A DNA stretch of 64,000 nt from Amphritea atlantica (GTDB lineage Bacteria; Pseudomonadota; Gammaproteobacteria; Pseudomonadales; Balneatricaceae), in contig NZ_FOGB01000007.1 of the NCBI RefSeq assembly GCF_900111095.1, positions 24,413 through 88,412 of the forward strand. Direction: 5' to 3'. The translations under genes were made by a program, and so were the position numbers. Shown here in pieces: positions 33,185 to 42,059 of this stretch (position 1 is the stretch's first letter; every line of letters starts with the position of its first letter). A model generated the notes under the pieces. That model was given only the letters and a program-made list of their open reading frames with translations, ran no database searches and had not been told where the DNA came from.

Positions 33185-33637
33185 ATGAAACAGTTTGTTA
33201 TTGTGTGTGTCGTATTGGCGTTGATTGTCACGGGTTATCTGGCGTTTCAGGGATATGTGTCGCGCACACAGAAAGCGCCGGGATTGGTGGATGGCGGATT
33301 AACACCTTGCGGCCCCAGGCCTAACGCCGTATGCAGCAGTAATGAGGGTGATGGTGAGCACTATATTAAACCGATTAATTTATGTGTTAGCAGTCTGGCT
33401 TCAGTGAGCGCCGATATAGAGCGTTTAGGGGGGAAGATTGTCTCGCTCGACACTGACTACTTAGCTGCTGAGTTCAGTTCTTCTGTGTTTGGTTTTGTTG
33501 ATGATCTTGAACTGCTTCGGGATGTTAAAGGAGGCGTCATTCATGTCCGCTCAGCTTCACGGGTGGGGTATTCTGATCTGGGTGTGAATCGGCAGCGGGT
33601 CGAGGCGCTACGTAAACTTCTGGAGAATAATTCGTGA
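33185..33637 (+). CDS. DUF1499-family protein
   Basis: A 150-residue protein with an N-terminal membrane anchor (residues ~3-22) and a DUF1499 domain: PNAVCSS, then FGFVDDLELL and the HVRSASRVGYSDLGVNRQRVEALR ending that is the most conserved part of the family. The ATG at 33185 is chosen; the frame is open further upstream through the promoter. It overlaps the next gene by four bases (GTGA). Function unknown. Confidence 0.88.
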   Translation: MKQFVIVCVVLALIVTGYLAFQGYVSRTQKAPGLVDGGLTPCGPRPNAVCSSNEGDGEHYIKPINLCVSSLASVSADIERLGGKIVSLDTDYLAAEFSSSVFGFVDDLELLRDVKGGVIHVRSASRVGYSDLGVNRQRVEALRKLLENNS

Positions 33638-34146
33638 GTCGCAAGCCGAAGATTAACTTTTTGTCCGGCTATTCGCCTGAGCTGCAGCAACAGGCAGAAA
33701 ACCTGATCGATTCAGGAAAGCTTCCAGACTATCTGCGTAAACGTTATCAGCCGGGACACAGTATTGTCGGCTCTAAAGCGCTCTATCAATACACCCTTGA
33801 GTTGAAAAACCGCTACCTCAGACAATCGGCTCCCCTTAATAAAGTTGAATACGACGACCGTATTGATGTGATCCATAATGCACTGGGATTACACACCCAT
33901 ATCTCCCGTGTACAGGGAAGTAAGCTCAGGTCTAAAAAAGAGATCCGCATCGCTTCGCTATTCAAACAGGCGCCAGAACCCTTTTTAAGAATGATTGTGG
34001 TGCATGAGCTGGCACATATAAGGGAGAAAGAGCATAACCGGGCATTTTATAAACTGTGTCAGCATATGGAACCGGACTATCATCAGCTTGAGCTGGATCT
34101 GCGGCTTTACCTCACCTGTCTGGAACGGTTTGGCCCACTCTACTGA
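33634..34146 (+). CDS. YgjP-like zinc metallopeptidase-domain protein
   Basis: A 170-residue protein with the zinc-binding HELAH motif at residues 124-128 (HELAHIREKEHNRAFYKLC), His134 as likely third ligand, typical of the YgjP/SprT-like group. The role of this family is uncertain. It starts at a GTG that overlaps the stop of the DUF1499 gene, so the two are translationally coupled. Confidence 0.85.
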   Translation: MSRKPKINFLSGYSPELQQQAENLIDSGKLPDYLRKRYQPGHSIVGSKALYQYTLELKNRYLRQSAPLNKVEYDDRIDVIHNALGLHTHISRVQGSKLRSKKEIRIASLFKQAPEPFLRMIVVHELAHIREKEHNRAFYKLCQHMEPDYHQLELDLRLYLTCLERFGPLY

Positions 34147-34206
34147 GCCAGTAGATGGTTTGTATTATCTTCCTCATTTTCCTTATTCATACTCTGAGTT
34201 AATCAG

Positions 34207-34989
34207 ATGACAGATCTTCAGCTTTATCAATATATTTTAATCGGCCTGCTGTTTGTCTGGAGCGGTTTCGTTCGCTCCGGGCTTGGTTTTGGTGGGGCGG
34301 TGCTCACGCTGCCGTTTCTGCTGCTGGTCGTCGATGATCCACTCATCTTCCTGCCCATTATTGGGGTGCATCTGATGTTTTTTTCCTGCCTGATCACCTG
34401 GCAGAACCGTCAGCGGGTTAAGCGGACGGCGGCAGACCATCAAAGCAGTGTCTCCACCATTGATTGGCAATATTTGCGTTTTGCTTTGTCTGTGATGATC
34501 GTACCAAAACTGATCGGTATTCTCGGTCTGTTGACCCTGCCAGCATCACTGATGAGCAGTATTATCTATTGCATCGTTATCGCCTACGCCATCAGTTATG
34601 TCCTCAATCGTCCATTCAGGAGTAATAGCCGCACCCTTGATATTGTGTTTCTGATAATGGGTGGCTATGTCAGTGGTACCTCTCTCATCGGTGCGCCGCT
34701 GATAGCGGCGGTCTTTGCGACGCATGTTAGTCGTGAAAAACTCCGGGATACCCTGTTTGTGCTCTGGTTTATACTGGTGTTAATCAAGATGGTGTCTTTT
34801 TTGATTGCCGGCGTTGATCTTCAACTGGTTCATCATCTGTGGTTGTTACCCTGTGCCTTTATCGGTCATCTGCTGGGTGAGCGACTGCATAAAAAGCTGG
34901 TCGGCGCTGAGAGTAAAGTGTTTTTCAGGGTGCTGGGCAGTGTGTTGATTCTTGTCAGTACGCTGGGGCTTATTCGCACCCTTATCTGA
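34207..34989 (+). CDS. TauE/SafE (TSUP) family exporter
   Basis: A 260-residue inner-membrane protein with about seven to eight hydrophobic segments and the family features SGFVRSGLGFGGAVLTLP near residues 20-37 and GGYVSGTSLIGAPLIAA near 157-173. TSUP proteins export sulfite, sulfoacetate or related anions; the substrate here is not determined. Confidence 0.87.
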   Translation: MTDLQLYQYILIGLLFVWSGFVRSGLGFGGAVLTLPFLLLVVDDPLIFLPIIGVHLMFFSCLITWQNRQRVKRTAADHQSSVSTIDWQYLRFALSVMIVPKLIGILGLLTLPASLMSSIIYCIVIAYAISYVLNRPFRSNSRTLDIVFLIMGGYVSGTSLIGAPLIAAVFATHVSREKLRDTLFVLWFILVLIKMVSFLIAGVDLQLVHHLWLLPCAFIGHLLGERLHKKLVGAESKVFFRVLGSVLILVSTLGLIRTLI

Positions 34990-35101
34990 AGCCTGTCAGC
35001 AAAATCAGATGCTGAACCGTTGTGACAGCAAACTGACCGGAAATGATATTTTTAGCGGTTGGCTGAAGTGATAATTTAGTTGTTTTGCAGCGGAGGTGTT
35101 T

Positions 35102-35521
35102 ATGTCTATCTGGAAAACAGAAAAAAGTATTGCCGAGTTGCAGGTGTTCGCCAGAAATACACTGATCGACCACCTGGGAATTGAGATCACCGAGATCGGC
35201 CCCGATTATATCACTGCCTCTATGCCGGTCGATTGCAGAACACACCAACCGATGGGGCTTCTGCATGGGGGCGCATCGGTAGTTCTGGCGGAAACACTCG
35301 GGAGTGTTGCCGCACAACTGGCTGCCGAACCCGGCCATCGGTGTGTCGGACTGGAGATAAATGCGAATCATCTGTCAGGCATCAGCACCGGACATGTTTA
35401 TGGTACCGCATCACCTGTGCATATCGGTCGTTCAACTCAGGTGTGGGATATCCGCATCGTCGATGAGCAGGAAAAGGCGATTTGCGTTTCCCGCTTAACC
35501 GTCGCGGTATTAGGGAAATAA
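35102..35521 (+). CDS. Hotdog-fold thioesterase (YdiI/MenI-like)
   Basis: A 139-residue PaaI-type acyl-CoA thioesterase. HQPMGLLHGGASVVLAETLGS holds the catalytic-site motif (HGG followed by the conserved Glu), as in YdiI/MenI (DHNA-CoA thioesterase) and EntH. The start ATG at 35102 follows GGAGG by five bases. The physiological substrate is not determined. Confidence 0.86.
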   Translation: MSIWKTEKSIAELQVFARNTLIDHLGIEITEIGPDYITASMPVDCRTHQPMGLLHGGASVVLAETLGSVAAQLAAEPGHRCVGLEINANHLSGISTGHVYGTASPVHIGRSTQVWDIRIVDEQEKAICVSRLTVAVLGK

Positions 35522-35612
35522 TCTGATTTAGAAAAACAGCTTGGATTATGATCTGAATCGGCACTTTAGGGGTGTATATGACCGATTTAGGGTGTTAGAC
35601 TGACAACTTAAC

Positions 35613-35638
35613 AAGCCGGCCTATTAAGCCGGCTTTTT
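35613..35638 (+). terminator. Rho-independent terminator
   Basis: AAGCCGGC and GCCGGCTT form an 8-bp GC-rich stem with a seven-base loop, followed by TTTTT. It separates the thioesterase gene from the MFS fusion gene. Confidence 0.85.
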
Positions 35639-35707
35639 GCATTTTTTAAAACCTGAAACTGAACGGGTTTCTGCCATAATTTTATATTTCTGAAGAGAGA
35701 AATCTTC

Positions 35708-38323
35708 GTGCGTAAAGCTCTGTTGTCATTAATTGCTCTGTTTAGCAGCTGTATTATCCTCTATCTGGGTATTGGCCTGATGAACATTCTTGTGCCATCA
35801 CGGATGGGGCTGGAAGGGATCTCAACCGACACCATCGGTATGGTGTTGTCGATGTATTTCGTCGGGATGCTGACTGGTGCCGTCTACAGTAAGCAGTTGG
35901 TTAAACGGGTCGGCCATATCAGAGTCTTTGCTGGCAGCCTGGCGATAGAAGCGATCTGTATACTGGCTTTCACTCTGGATGCTAACGCACTGTTGTGGGG
36001 AATATTGCGGGTTTTGCTTGGTTTCAGCCATGCCTGTCTGTTGACAGCGATGGAGAGCTGGCTCAGTGACAGCGCTACCGAAGAGACCCGGGGGAAAATC
36101 CTGGCTGTTTATAATGCCTGTATCATGGGCGGTCTGTTTTGCGGACAGTTCCTGATGGGGGTTGCTGAACCGTCTGACAATACTCTGTTTGTTCTGGTGG
36201 GTATCCTGTTCTGTATGGCCACGCTGCCGGTTCTTTTCAGTCGTTCTCAGGGCCCGGTGATTGAAACTGTCGCGCCGATGTCGATCATCTCTCTGTACAA
36301 AATATCCCCTCTGGGGGTGGTAACCTGTTTAACATCGGGCGCGGTCTATTCTGCACTGTTTAACCTGTTGCCGGTTTTTGCTGCTGAGTATCATATCAGC
36401 GGTTTTCAGCTGTCACTGTTTATGGGCTGTGCCATCCTGGGCGCCTTCAGCATGCAGTTTCCGGTGGGGGCTCTGTCGGACCGTTTAGATCGACGGACCA
36501 TATTGCTGGGTTTGCTGCTGCTTTCCTCTGTGCTTGGCGTTGCAATTATCCCGCTGGCGGCGATGCATATGATGACCGGCATCTTTATTCTCTGTGGTCT
36601 GACGTCAGGGATGGTGGCCTGTTATTACCCGCTGAGCGTGGCTGAGGCGTTTGATAAACTGAAAAAATCTGAGATGGTATCCGCCATGGGCAGCATGCTG
36701 CTGGCCTTTGGTATCGGTGGTGCGATTGGCCCCTACACGGCGTCTCTGGTGATGTCCGCTTTTGGCAGTTCCAGCCTGTTCTATTTTCTCGCGGTATCAC
36801 AGATGCTTCTGGCGTTGTTCACTATCTACCGTATGTCTGTCAGTAAGGCGCTGCCAGTCGAGGATCAGGAAGGCTTTGTGATGCAGGGTGAGGCACTGAC
36901 CACGTCGGTTTACCTTGATCCCCGGACCGAGTATACCGAGCCTGAAGCGCAGCTGAGTGCAGAGGCCGAACTTGCAATCAGCATCGCAGAATCTGATCCT
37001 GCGGCCGCTGTTAAACTGGCACGTGCACTGACCGTTAAGAATCCTGAAAGAGGTACTGAGGTGGCCGCGGCTGTTGCCAAAGTGCCGGGTATCGATGTCA
37101 TGCGCCTCTATGAGGTTATGAAAGAGGCGGCTCCCTATCAGATTCTTGAGATCACTCAGGCGATTGTCAAAGCCAAGCCTGATCTGGCAGCCGATCTGGT
37201 ATCTCGTCTGGCTGAATGGTATCCGCAGCAGGTGATACCTGTGGCGATTGAAGTGGGACGGGTATTTCCCGAAATGCGGATTGAGATGGCGCGTATTGCC
37301 GTTGCATCTGCACCTGAATCAGCCACCCAGGTGGCTGAATACTATGCCCGTCTGATTGCCGAGGAGCGTGAATCAATGCGTCCGGCTGATCGTGAAGATG
37401 ATACCAGTGAGGCCGATGCGCTGAACATGGCCACTGAACTCTGGGATGCTAATCCGGATCAGGCTCTGGATATTGCCGTGACCGTCGCAGGCTCGGTGCC
37501 TGAATCTGCGGTGGCCATGACAGAAGAGTATATGTCCCACTATGAATCTGAGGCAGACAGTGAGGAGACTGACAGCACTGCAGATGGAGCATCTGAGGCA
37601 GACGAGAGCGATTATCATGATGCGGTTGAATGGGTTTCGAGACTCTCTGAAGCTGCTCCTGAGCAGGCGATGGATGTTGCCGCAACGGTTGTAGAAGCGG
37701 TGCCTGAATCGATGTTCGAGGTGACGGAGCAATATCTGTCAGCAACCGATGAGGACGCAGACGATGTGACTGACAGCGATAGCGATGTCGCTGAAACGGC
37801 TGTTGACGGCTCTGACAGCGATGGTGAACAGGCTGAACCGTCTGAACAGACAGAAGAGGCCGAAGATGAGCATCAGAAAGCAATCGAGTGGCTCACCCGG
37901 ATGTCTGAACTATCGCCTGAGATGTCATTGAATCTGGCGGTGAAAATTGTTGAAGCGGTACCGGAAAGTGCACGCTATGTTGCGGCGGAAGTTGCCCGGC
38001 TGTTACATGAAAGTTATCAGACCGACAATACCGGTTTAAATGACAAACCTGCCAGTGAAATTCAGGATGCCGTTGAGTTGGTTAACCGCCTTCGTGAGGT
38101 ATCACCTGAGAGTGCCGAACAGGTCGCTGTCGCCGTGGTTGAAAACATCCCAGAGGCCGCCTCTGACGTTGTCGATGCGATCAGCGCTGGCGATCAGTCC
38201 AGAGAGGGGGAGTGGGTAGACTCTATTGACCGGAATAGTGAACGGCAGGTGGATACCCGTAATGCTGGCGGTTCGGATGTCCCTTCTGGTGATGATGCTG
38301 AAAAGCCAGAGAAAGACCATTAA
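35708..38323 (+). CDS. MFS transporter fused to an acidic helical-repeat tail
   Basis: An 871-residue protein. Residues ~1-385 are a 12-segment MFS transporter of the YcaD-like type (MESWLSDSATEETRGKILAVYN and the later GALSDRLDRRTILLG motif). The remaining ~485 residues are hydrophilic and very acidic, and contain at least six repeats of ~35 residues with the pattern xxxPExAxxxAxxVVExVPES, e.g. EAAPEQAMDVAATVVEAVPE and ELSPEMSLNLAVKIVEAVPE, separated by Asp/Glu/Ser-rich linkers. The tail is expected on the cytoplasmic side. Ordinary YcaD-type transporters end near residue 385-400, so the tail is an unusual addition of unknown role. GTG start after a AGAGAGA. Confidence 0.88.
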   Translation: MRKALLSLIALFSSCIILYLGIGLMNILVPSRMGLEGISTDTIGMVLSMYFVGMLTGAVYSKQLVKRVGHIRVFAGSLAIEAICILAFTLDANALLWGILRVLLGFSHACLLTAMESWLSDSATEETRGKILAVYNACIMGGLFCGQFLMGVAEPSDNTLFVLVGILFCMATLPVLFSRSQGPVIETVAPMSIISLYKISPLGVVTCLTSGAVYSALFNLLPVFAAEYHISGFQLSLFMGCAILGAFSMQFPVGALSDRLDRRTILLGLLLLSSVLGVAIIPLAAMHMMTGIFILCGLTSGMVACYYPLSVAEAFDKLKKSEMVSAMGSMLLAFGIGGAIGPYTASLVMSAFGSSSLFYFLAVSQMLLALFTIYRMSVSKALPVEDQEGFVMQGEALTTSVYLDPRTEYTEPEAQLSAEAELAISIAESDPAAAVKLARALTVKNPERGTEVAAAVAKVPGIDVMRLYEVMKEAAPYQILEITQAIVKAKPDLAADLVSRLAEWYPQQVIPVAIEVGRVFPEMRIEMARIAVASAPESATQVAEYYARLIAEERESMRPADREDDTSEADALNMATELWDANPDQALDIAVTVAGSVPESAVAMTEEYMSHYESEADSEETDSTADGASEADESDYHDAVEWVSRLSEAAPEQAMDVAATVVEAVPESMFEVTEQYLSATDEDADDVTDSDSDVAETAVDGSDSDGEQAEPSEQTEEAEDEHQKAIEWLTRMSELSPEMSLNLAVKIVEAVPESARYVAAEVARLLHESYQTDNTGLNDKPASEIQDAVELVNRLREVSPESAEQVAVAVVENIPEAASDVVDAISAGDQSREGEWVDSIDRNSERQVDTRNAGGSDVPSGDDAEKPEKDH

Positions 38324-38425
38324 AGAGAAGGCTGTTAAAGAGGATCGGCGGGCTGGGTTTCCCGCTGATCTTTACCTGCTTAAGTTAAGTTCATGTTTAA
38401 GCTGAGGTCTGACAGCTTTAACGAC

Positions 38426-39565
38426 TTACAATGATCTTGCCAGTCGGGTCACCGCTTCAGCAGCCAGGGATGGCTCAGTATTGCTGAAGTTGAGCCTGAT
38501 GGCATTATCTGTCTCTTTATCCCCGTCAGGGTAGAATGCGGCGCCAGGCACAACGGCAAGTTTATGTTCAAGGGCGCGGGCGGCTACTTCACTGCCTCTG
38601 CCTTTGCGCAGCTTCAGCCAGATAAACATACCGCCCTCTACCGTTTCAAACTCCACCTGCTGGCCCAGTTGCTGATGCAGCTCAGTGCTCAGTTGCTGAT
38701 AGCGCTGCTGATATCCAAGTCGCAGGCTGATAAGGTGGTCTGGATATCCGGGATGATTCAGTAGATCGTTGATGATCGCCTGCTGAGGGATACCGGTATG
38801 CAGGTCGACCGCCTGCTTAATTCGTTCAGCAACCCTGATAAATTCAGCGGGGCCACTCATCGCGCCGACACGTAGCCCCGGAAATCCGATCTTGGAGAAT
38901 GATTTCAGAGTGATTGTCTGTTCCGGGCAGAGCTGACTGAGGGGGCGTTGCTGTTCGCCACTGAAACGTAACTCGCGGTAGGGAATGTCCTCGATCAGCG
39001 TTACACCATAGCGCCGGCACAATCGGGCAACGTCGATTCTCACCCCGGCCGACCATACACGTCCGGTAGGATTGTGAAAGTCAGGCACCGCATAAAACAG
39101 TCTGACTGTGGGGTGTTGCAGGTAGTCTTCGAGCTGCGTCAGATCCGGGCCCTCTGAGTTACTGTTCAACGGGCAGATAGTTGCACCGCTGAGCTGAAAC
39201 GCCTGTAGTGCACCCAGGTAAGCTGGCACTTCGGCAATCACCGCATCACCTGGTTCCAGAAGCGCCCGGGCTAGCAGATCAAGACCCTGTTGACTGCCGT
39301 TACAGATTAACCAGGGGTGGGGGTGTTGCGGATCAGACTGACTGAGTGTATCCAGTAAAGGCTGATATCCCCGGCTGCTACCATACTGAAACAGATGCAC
39401 GTTATCCGCCAGTGACTGGCAGGTTTGCTGCACGAGTTTGACCGGTAACAAAGAGGATGCGGGCAACCCACCGGCCATTGAGATCATATCGGGCTGTACC
39501 GCCGCTTTGAGGATCTCCCTGATATAGGATGGGTTTAATGCGCCGGCAAGTCTGGCAAACTTCAT
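38426..39565 (-). CDS. PLP-dependent aminotransferase (2-aminoadipate aminotransferase-like)
   Basis: A 379-residue fold-type I enzyme. ISMAGGLPASSLLP at the start, CNGSQQGLDLLARALLEPGD, the VPDFHNPTG substrate block and PLP-binding Lys225 in LKSFSKIGFPGLRVG. It resembles LysN/aminoadipate and MocR-group aminotransferases but has no N-terminal helix-turn-helix, so it is an enzyme rather than a MocR regulator. The substrate is not determined. Divergent from the following AraC-family gene. Confidence 0.85.
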   Translation of the reverse strand: MKFARLAGALNPSYIREILKAAVQPDMISMAGGLPASSLLPVKLVQQTCQSLADNVHLFQYGSSRGYQPLLDTLSQSDPQHPHPWLICNGSQQGLDLLARALLEPGDAVIAEVPAYLGALQAFQLSGATICPLNSNSEGPDLTQLEDYLQHPTVRLFYAVPDFHNPTGRVWSAGVRIDVARLCRRYGVTLIEDIPYRELRFSGEQQRPLSQLCPEQTITLKSFSKIGFPGLRVGAMSGPAEFIRVAERIKQAVDLHTGIPQQAIINDLLNHPGYPDHLISLRLGYQQRYQQLSTELHQQLGQQVEFETVEGGMFIWLKLRKGRGSEVAARALEHKLAVVPGAAFYPDGDKETDNAIRLNFSNTEPSLAAEAVTRLARSL

Positions 39566-39725
39566 GGCTCTGTCCTGTTGTTTGTGTTTTGTTATTTATC
39601 TTTGCCAGAGTGTAGATCTGTAAGTCGCTATTGATTTATCTATTTATGCTTTACTATTTGTCTGTTTAAACTTATTTTCAGCTAGGGTTAAAGTGTTTAA
39701 CCGAACTTGAGAGATCAGACTAGCA

Positions 39726-40595
39726 ATGCCAAACACTCAGCAGATAGTGCGCATCAACGATGTCCTGCACCGTATTCACCGGGACCTGAGTGCCCCGCTG
39801 ACCGGTGCCGGTCTTGCACGTGTGGCCGCCTATTCTGAACAACATTTTCACCGCTTGTTTAAGCGGGTTACCGGCGAGTCTCTGCACTGTTATATCCGTC
39901 GGGTCCGGCTTGAGCATGGCGCTAATCTACTGATGTTTGAACCGTTAACGCCGATACGGGATATCGCCCTGAAGTGCGGCTATAATTCGCTGGCTTCATT
40001 CACCCAGGTGTTTACCCAGCAGTTCGGCATCAGCCCTGGCCGCTGGCGCACTCAGGAGCGTCCCCATACTCAGCCCTATATGGCAGACCCCGAAATCGCT
40101 GCAGGGGCCGAGCGGATTAAAGGGATTGCACTGCCCCAGCCGGATCTGATTGAACTGCCAGATCAACCGGTGGCCTATATCCGGCATCTGGGCTATGGTC
40201 GCTCAATTCGCAATGCCTGGCAGATTCTGCAGACGTGGGCAACGTCAGAGAAACGTCCGTTTGAAAAACAGATCGGCCTGCATCACTCCAATCCCGCCTG
40301 GACGCCGTTACACCGGTGTCGCTATGTCGCCTGCCTGGCGATTGATCGTCCGGTTGCCCGTCGGGGGCTGGTCAACTCGATGGTGATTCCTGGGGGCTTG
40401 TATGCACGTTTCAGGTTTGTCGGGCAGTATGGTGAACTGTTACCCTGGATTACCCGGCTTCAGGACGAGTGGCTGGCCGCTTCAGGCCTTAAATCAGGGG
40501 GGACTCCGGCATTTGCTGAGTATCAGCGCAACCAGTTCCTTGATCCAGAGGAACGTTTCGAACTGTCGTATTTTCAGCCTGTTCAGTTCTACTGA
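39726..40595 (+). CDS. AraC-family regulator with GyrI-like effector domain
   Basis: A 289-residue regulator of the Rob/SoxS-like plan: two helix-turn-helix motifs at the N-terminus (about residues 25-100, ending FTQQFGISPGRWR) followed by a GyrI-like small-molecule-binding domain (AYIRHLGYGRSIRNAW ... VIPGGLYARFRFVGQYGEL ... FELSYFQPVQFY). Such proteins sense ligands and control efflux or metabolism. The divergent aminotransferase and the downstream genes are candidate targets. Confidence 0.87.
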   Translation: MPNTQQIVRINDVLHRIHRDLSAPLTGAGLARVAAYSEQHFHRLFKRVTGESLHCYIRRVRLEHGANLLMFEPLTPIRDIALKCGYNSLASFTQVFTQQFGISPGRWRTQERPHTQPYMADPEIAAGAERIKGIALPQPDLIELPDQPVAYIRHLGYGRSIRNAWQILQTWATSEKRPFEKQIGLHHSNPAWTPLHRCRYVACLAIDRPVARRGLVNSMVIPGGLYARFRFVGQYGELLPWITRLQDEWLAASGLKSGGTPAFAEYQRNQFLDPEERFELSYFQPVQFY

Positions 40596-40643
40596 TCAGA
40601 CCTCAACTTTTAACAATACTAATTTAATACAGGATCTTTACTT

Positions 40644-41051
40644 GTGAATACGGAAATCAGTTTCAACGATCATCTTCGGCAAGACGAAGTGGTTCAGCTT
40701 TACCGCGATAATGGCTGGTCTGCGGCACAAAAGCCCGTTCAGTTAATGGCTGCGCTGGAGGGGTCTCACTCGCTGGTGACCGCCCGGATAGGGGGTAAAC
40801 TGATCGGTTTAGGTAACGCGATCTCCGATGGCCATCTGGTAGTCTATTACCCACATATGCTGGTCTCTCCGGACTATCAGGGGCAGGGGGTTGGCAAGCA
40901 GATGATGCAGGCGATGCAACAGCGTTATCAGGGTTTTCATCAGCAGATGTTAACTGCCGATGGTGATGCGATAGGCTTCTATGAGTCACTTGGTTTCAGC
41001 CGGGCAGGAAAAACCGAACCGATGTGGATCTATGATGGCAATGATCATTAA
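40644..41051 (+). CDS. GNAT-family N-acetyltransferase
   Basis: A 135-residue acetyltransferase with the acetyl-CoA loop VSPDYQGQGVGKQMM (motif A) and ADGDAIGFYESLGFSRAG. A GTG start at 40644 lies after GGATC. It follows the AraC gene by 48 bases and may be in the same transcript. Substrate unknown. Confidence 0.86.
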   Translation: MNTEISFNDHLRQDEVVQLYRDNGWSAAQKPVQLMAALEGSHSLVTARIGGKLIGLGNAISDGHLVVYYPHMLVSPDYQGQGVGKQMMQAMQQRYQGFHQQMLTADGDAIGFYESLGFSRAGKTEPMWIYDGNDH

Positions 41052-41116
41052 CCATGGTTGTCTTTAAAATGTGAGTTTTAACCGGATAACAAGTAGAGTA
41101 ACGTTTTTATAGATCG

Positions 41117-42013
41117 GTGACCTGTGTGAGCCATTCCCGTTTTACCCAACTGGTTCCAATACTGTTTGTGTTGCTCTGGAGCACAGGCTTTATCGGGGCA
41201 AAATATGCACTGCCCTATATTGAGCCGTTCTATCTTCTGTTCATCCGGATGCTTATGACGCTGGCAGTATTTACCTTGCTGGCTCTGATTTACCGATCTT
41301 CCTGGCCTTCACTGCGCCAGGGGGGGCATCAGGCCGTTACCGGTTTTCTGGTGCATGCCTGTTATCTTGGCGGGGTATTTGCTGCTATTAAATGGCAGAT
41401 GCCTGCCGGAATTGCCGCCATTGTCGTCGGTTTACAGCCTCTTCTGACGTCACTGATCGGCTGGCAGTGGCTGGGTCAGCGACTGCGTAGCGTACAGTGG
41501 ATGGGACTGGTTATGGGGCTGGTCGGGGTGGTGGTTATCCTGCTGAATGGTCAGCATAGTGAGGTGATCACTTTTCGACCTGAGGCGGTTGTCGCGGTGC
41601 TTATTGCACTTTTTTCGATCTCTTTTGGCACGCTTTATCAGAAACGTTTTGGTGGTAAGGTCGATCTGTTAACGGGATCGATCTGGCAATATCTGTCAAC
41701 TGCCGTTGCGATGGCGCTGTTGGCGTTTCTGTTTGAAGAGCGTCACGTTGAGTGGAATATAACGCTGATGTTATCTCTTGCCTGGCTGGTATTTGGCTTG
41801 TCGGTCTCGGCGATTCTGCTACTGATGTTCATGATTCGCGAGGGGGAGGCAGCCCGTGTTGCCAGTTATTTCTATCTGGTCCCACCGGTCACCTCGCTGG
41901 AAGCCTGGATTCTGTTTGGTGAAGCACTCAGCTGGATTCAGGTGGTGGCTATCGGCGTGACCGTCGCCGGAGTGTACCTGGTTCTCAGGCCAGCATCGGG
42001 GCCTGCGAGATAA
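41117..42013 (+). CDS. EamA/DMT-superfamily transporter
   Basis: A 298-residue inner-membrane protein with ten hydrophobic segments in two EamA repeats (LWSTGFIGAKYALPYIEPFYLLFIRM at the start is a typical opening). Substrate unknown. GTG at 41117 or 41126 could be the start. Confidence 0.86.
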   Translation: MTCVSHSRFTQLVPILFVLLWSTGFIGAKYALPYIEPFYLLFIRMLMTLAVFTLLALIYRSSWPSLRQGGHQAVTGFLVHACYLGGVFAAIKWQMPAGIAAIVVGLQPLLTSLIGWQWLGQRLRSVQWMGLVMGLVGVVVILLNGQHSEVITFRPEAVVAVLIALFSISFGTLYQKRFGGKVDLLTGSIWQYLSTAVAMALLAFLFEERHVEWNITLMLSLAWLVFGLSVSAILLLMFMIREGEAARVASYFYLVPPVTSLEAWILFGEALSWIQVVAIGVTVAGVYLVLRPASGPAR

Positions 42014-42059
42014 CCGACCGTATTAATGGATAAACAGCGAATGCCGCACAGGAGATTGT

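Noticed and set aside
38342..38372. GATCGGCGGG/CCCGCTGATC hairpin after the MFS fusion gene
   Set aside because: The T-run is only three bases; not listed as a terminator for lack of support.
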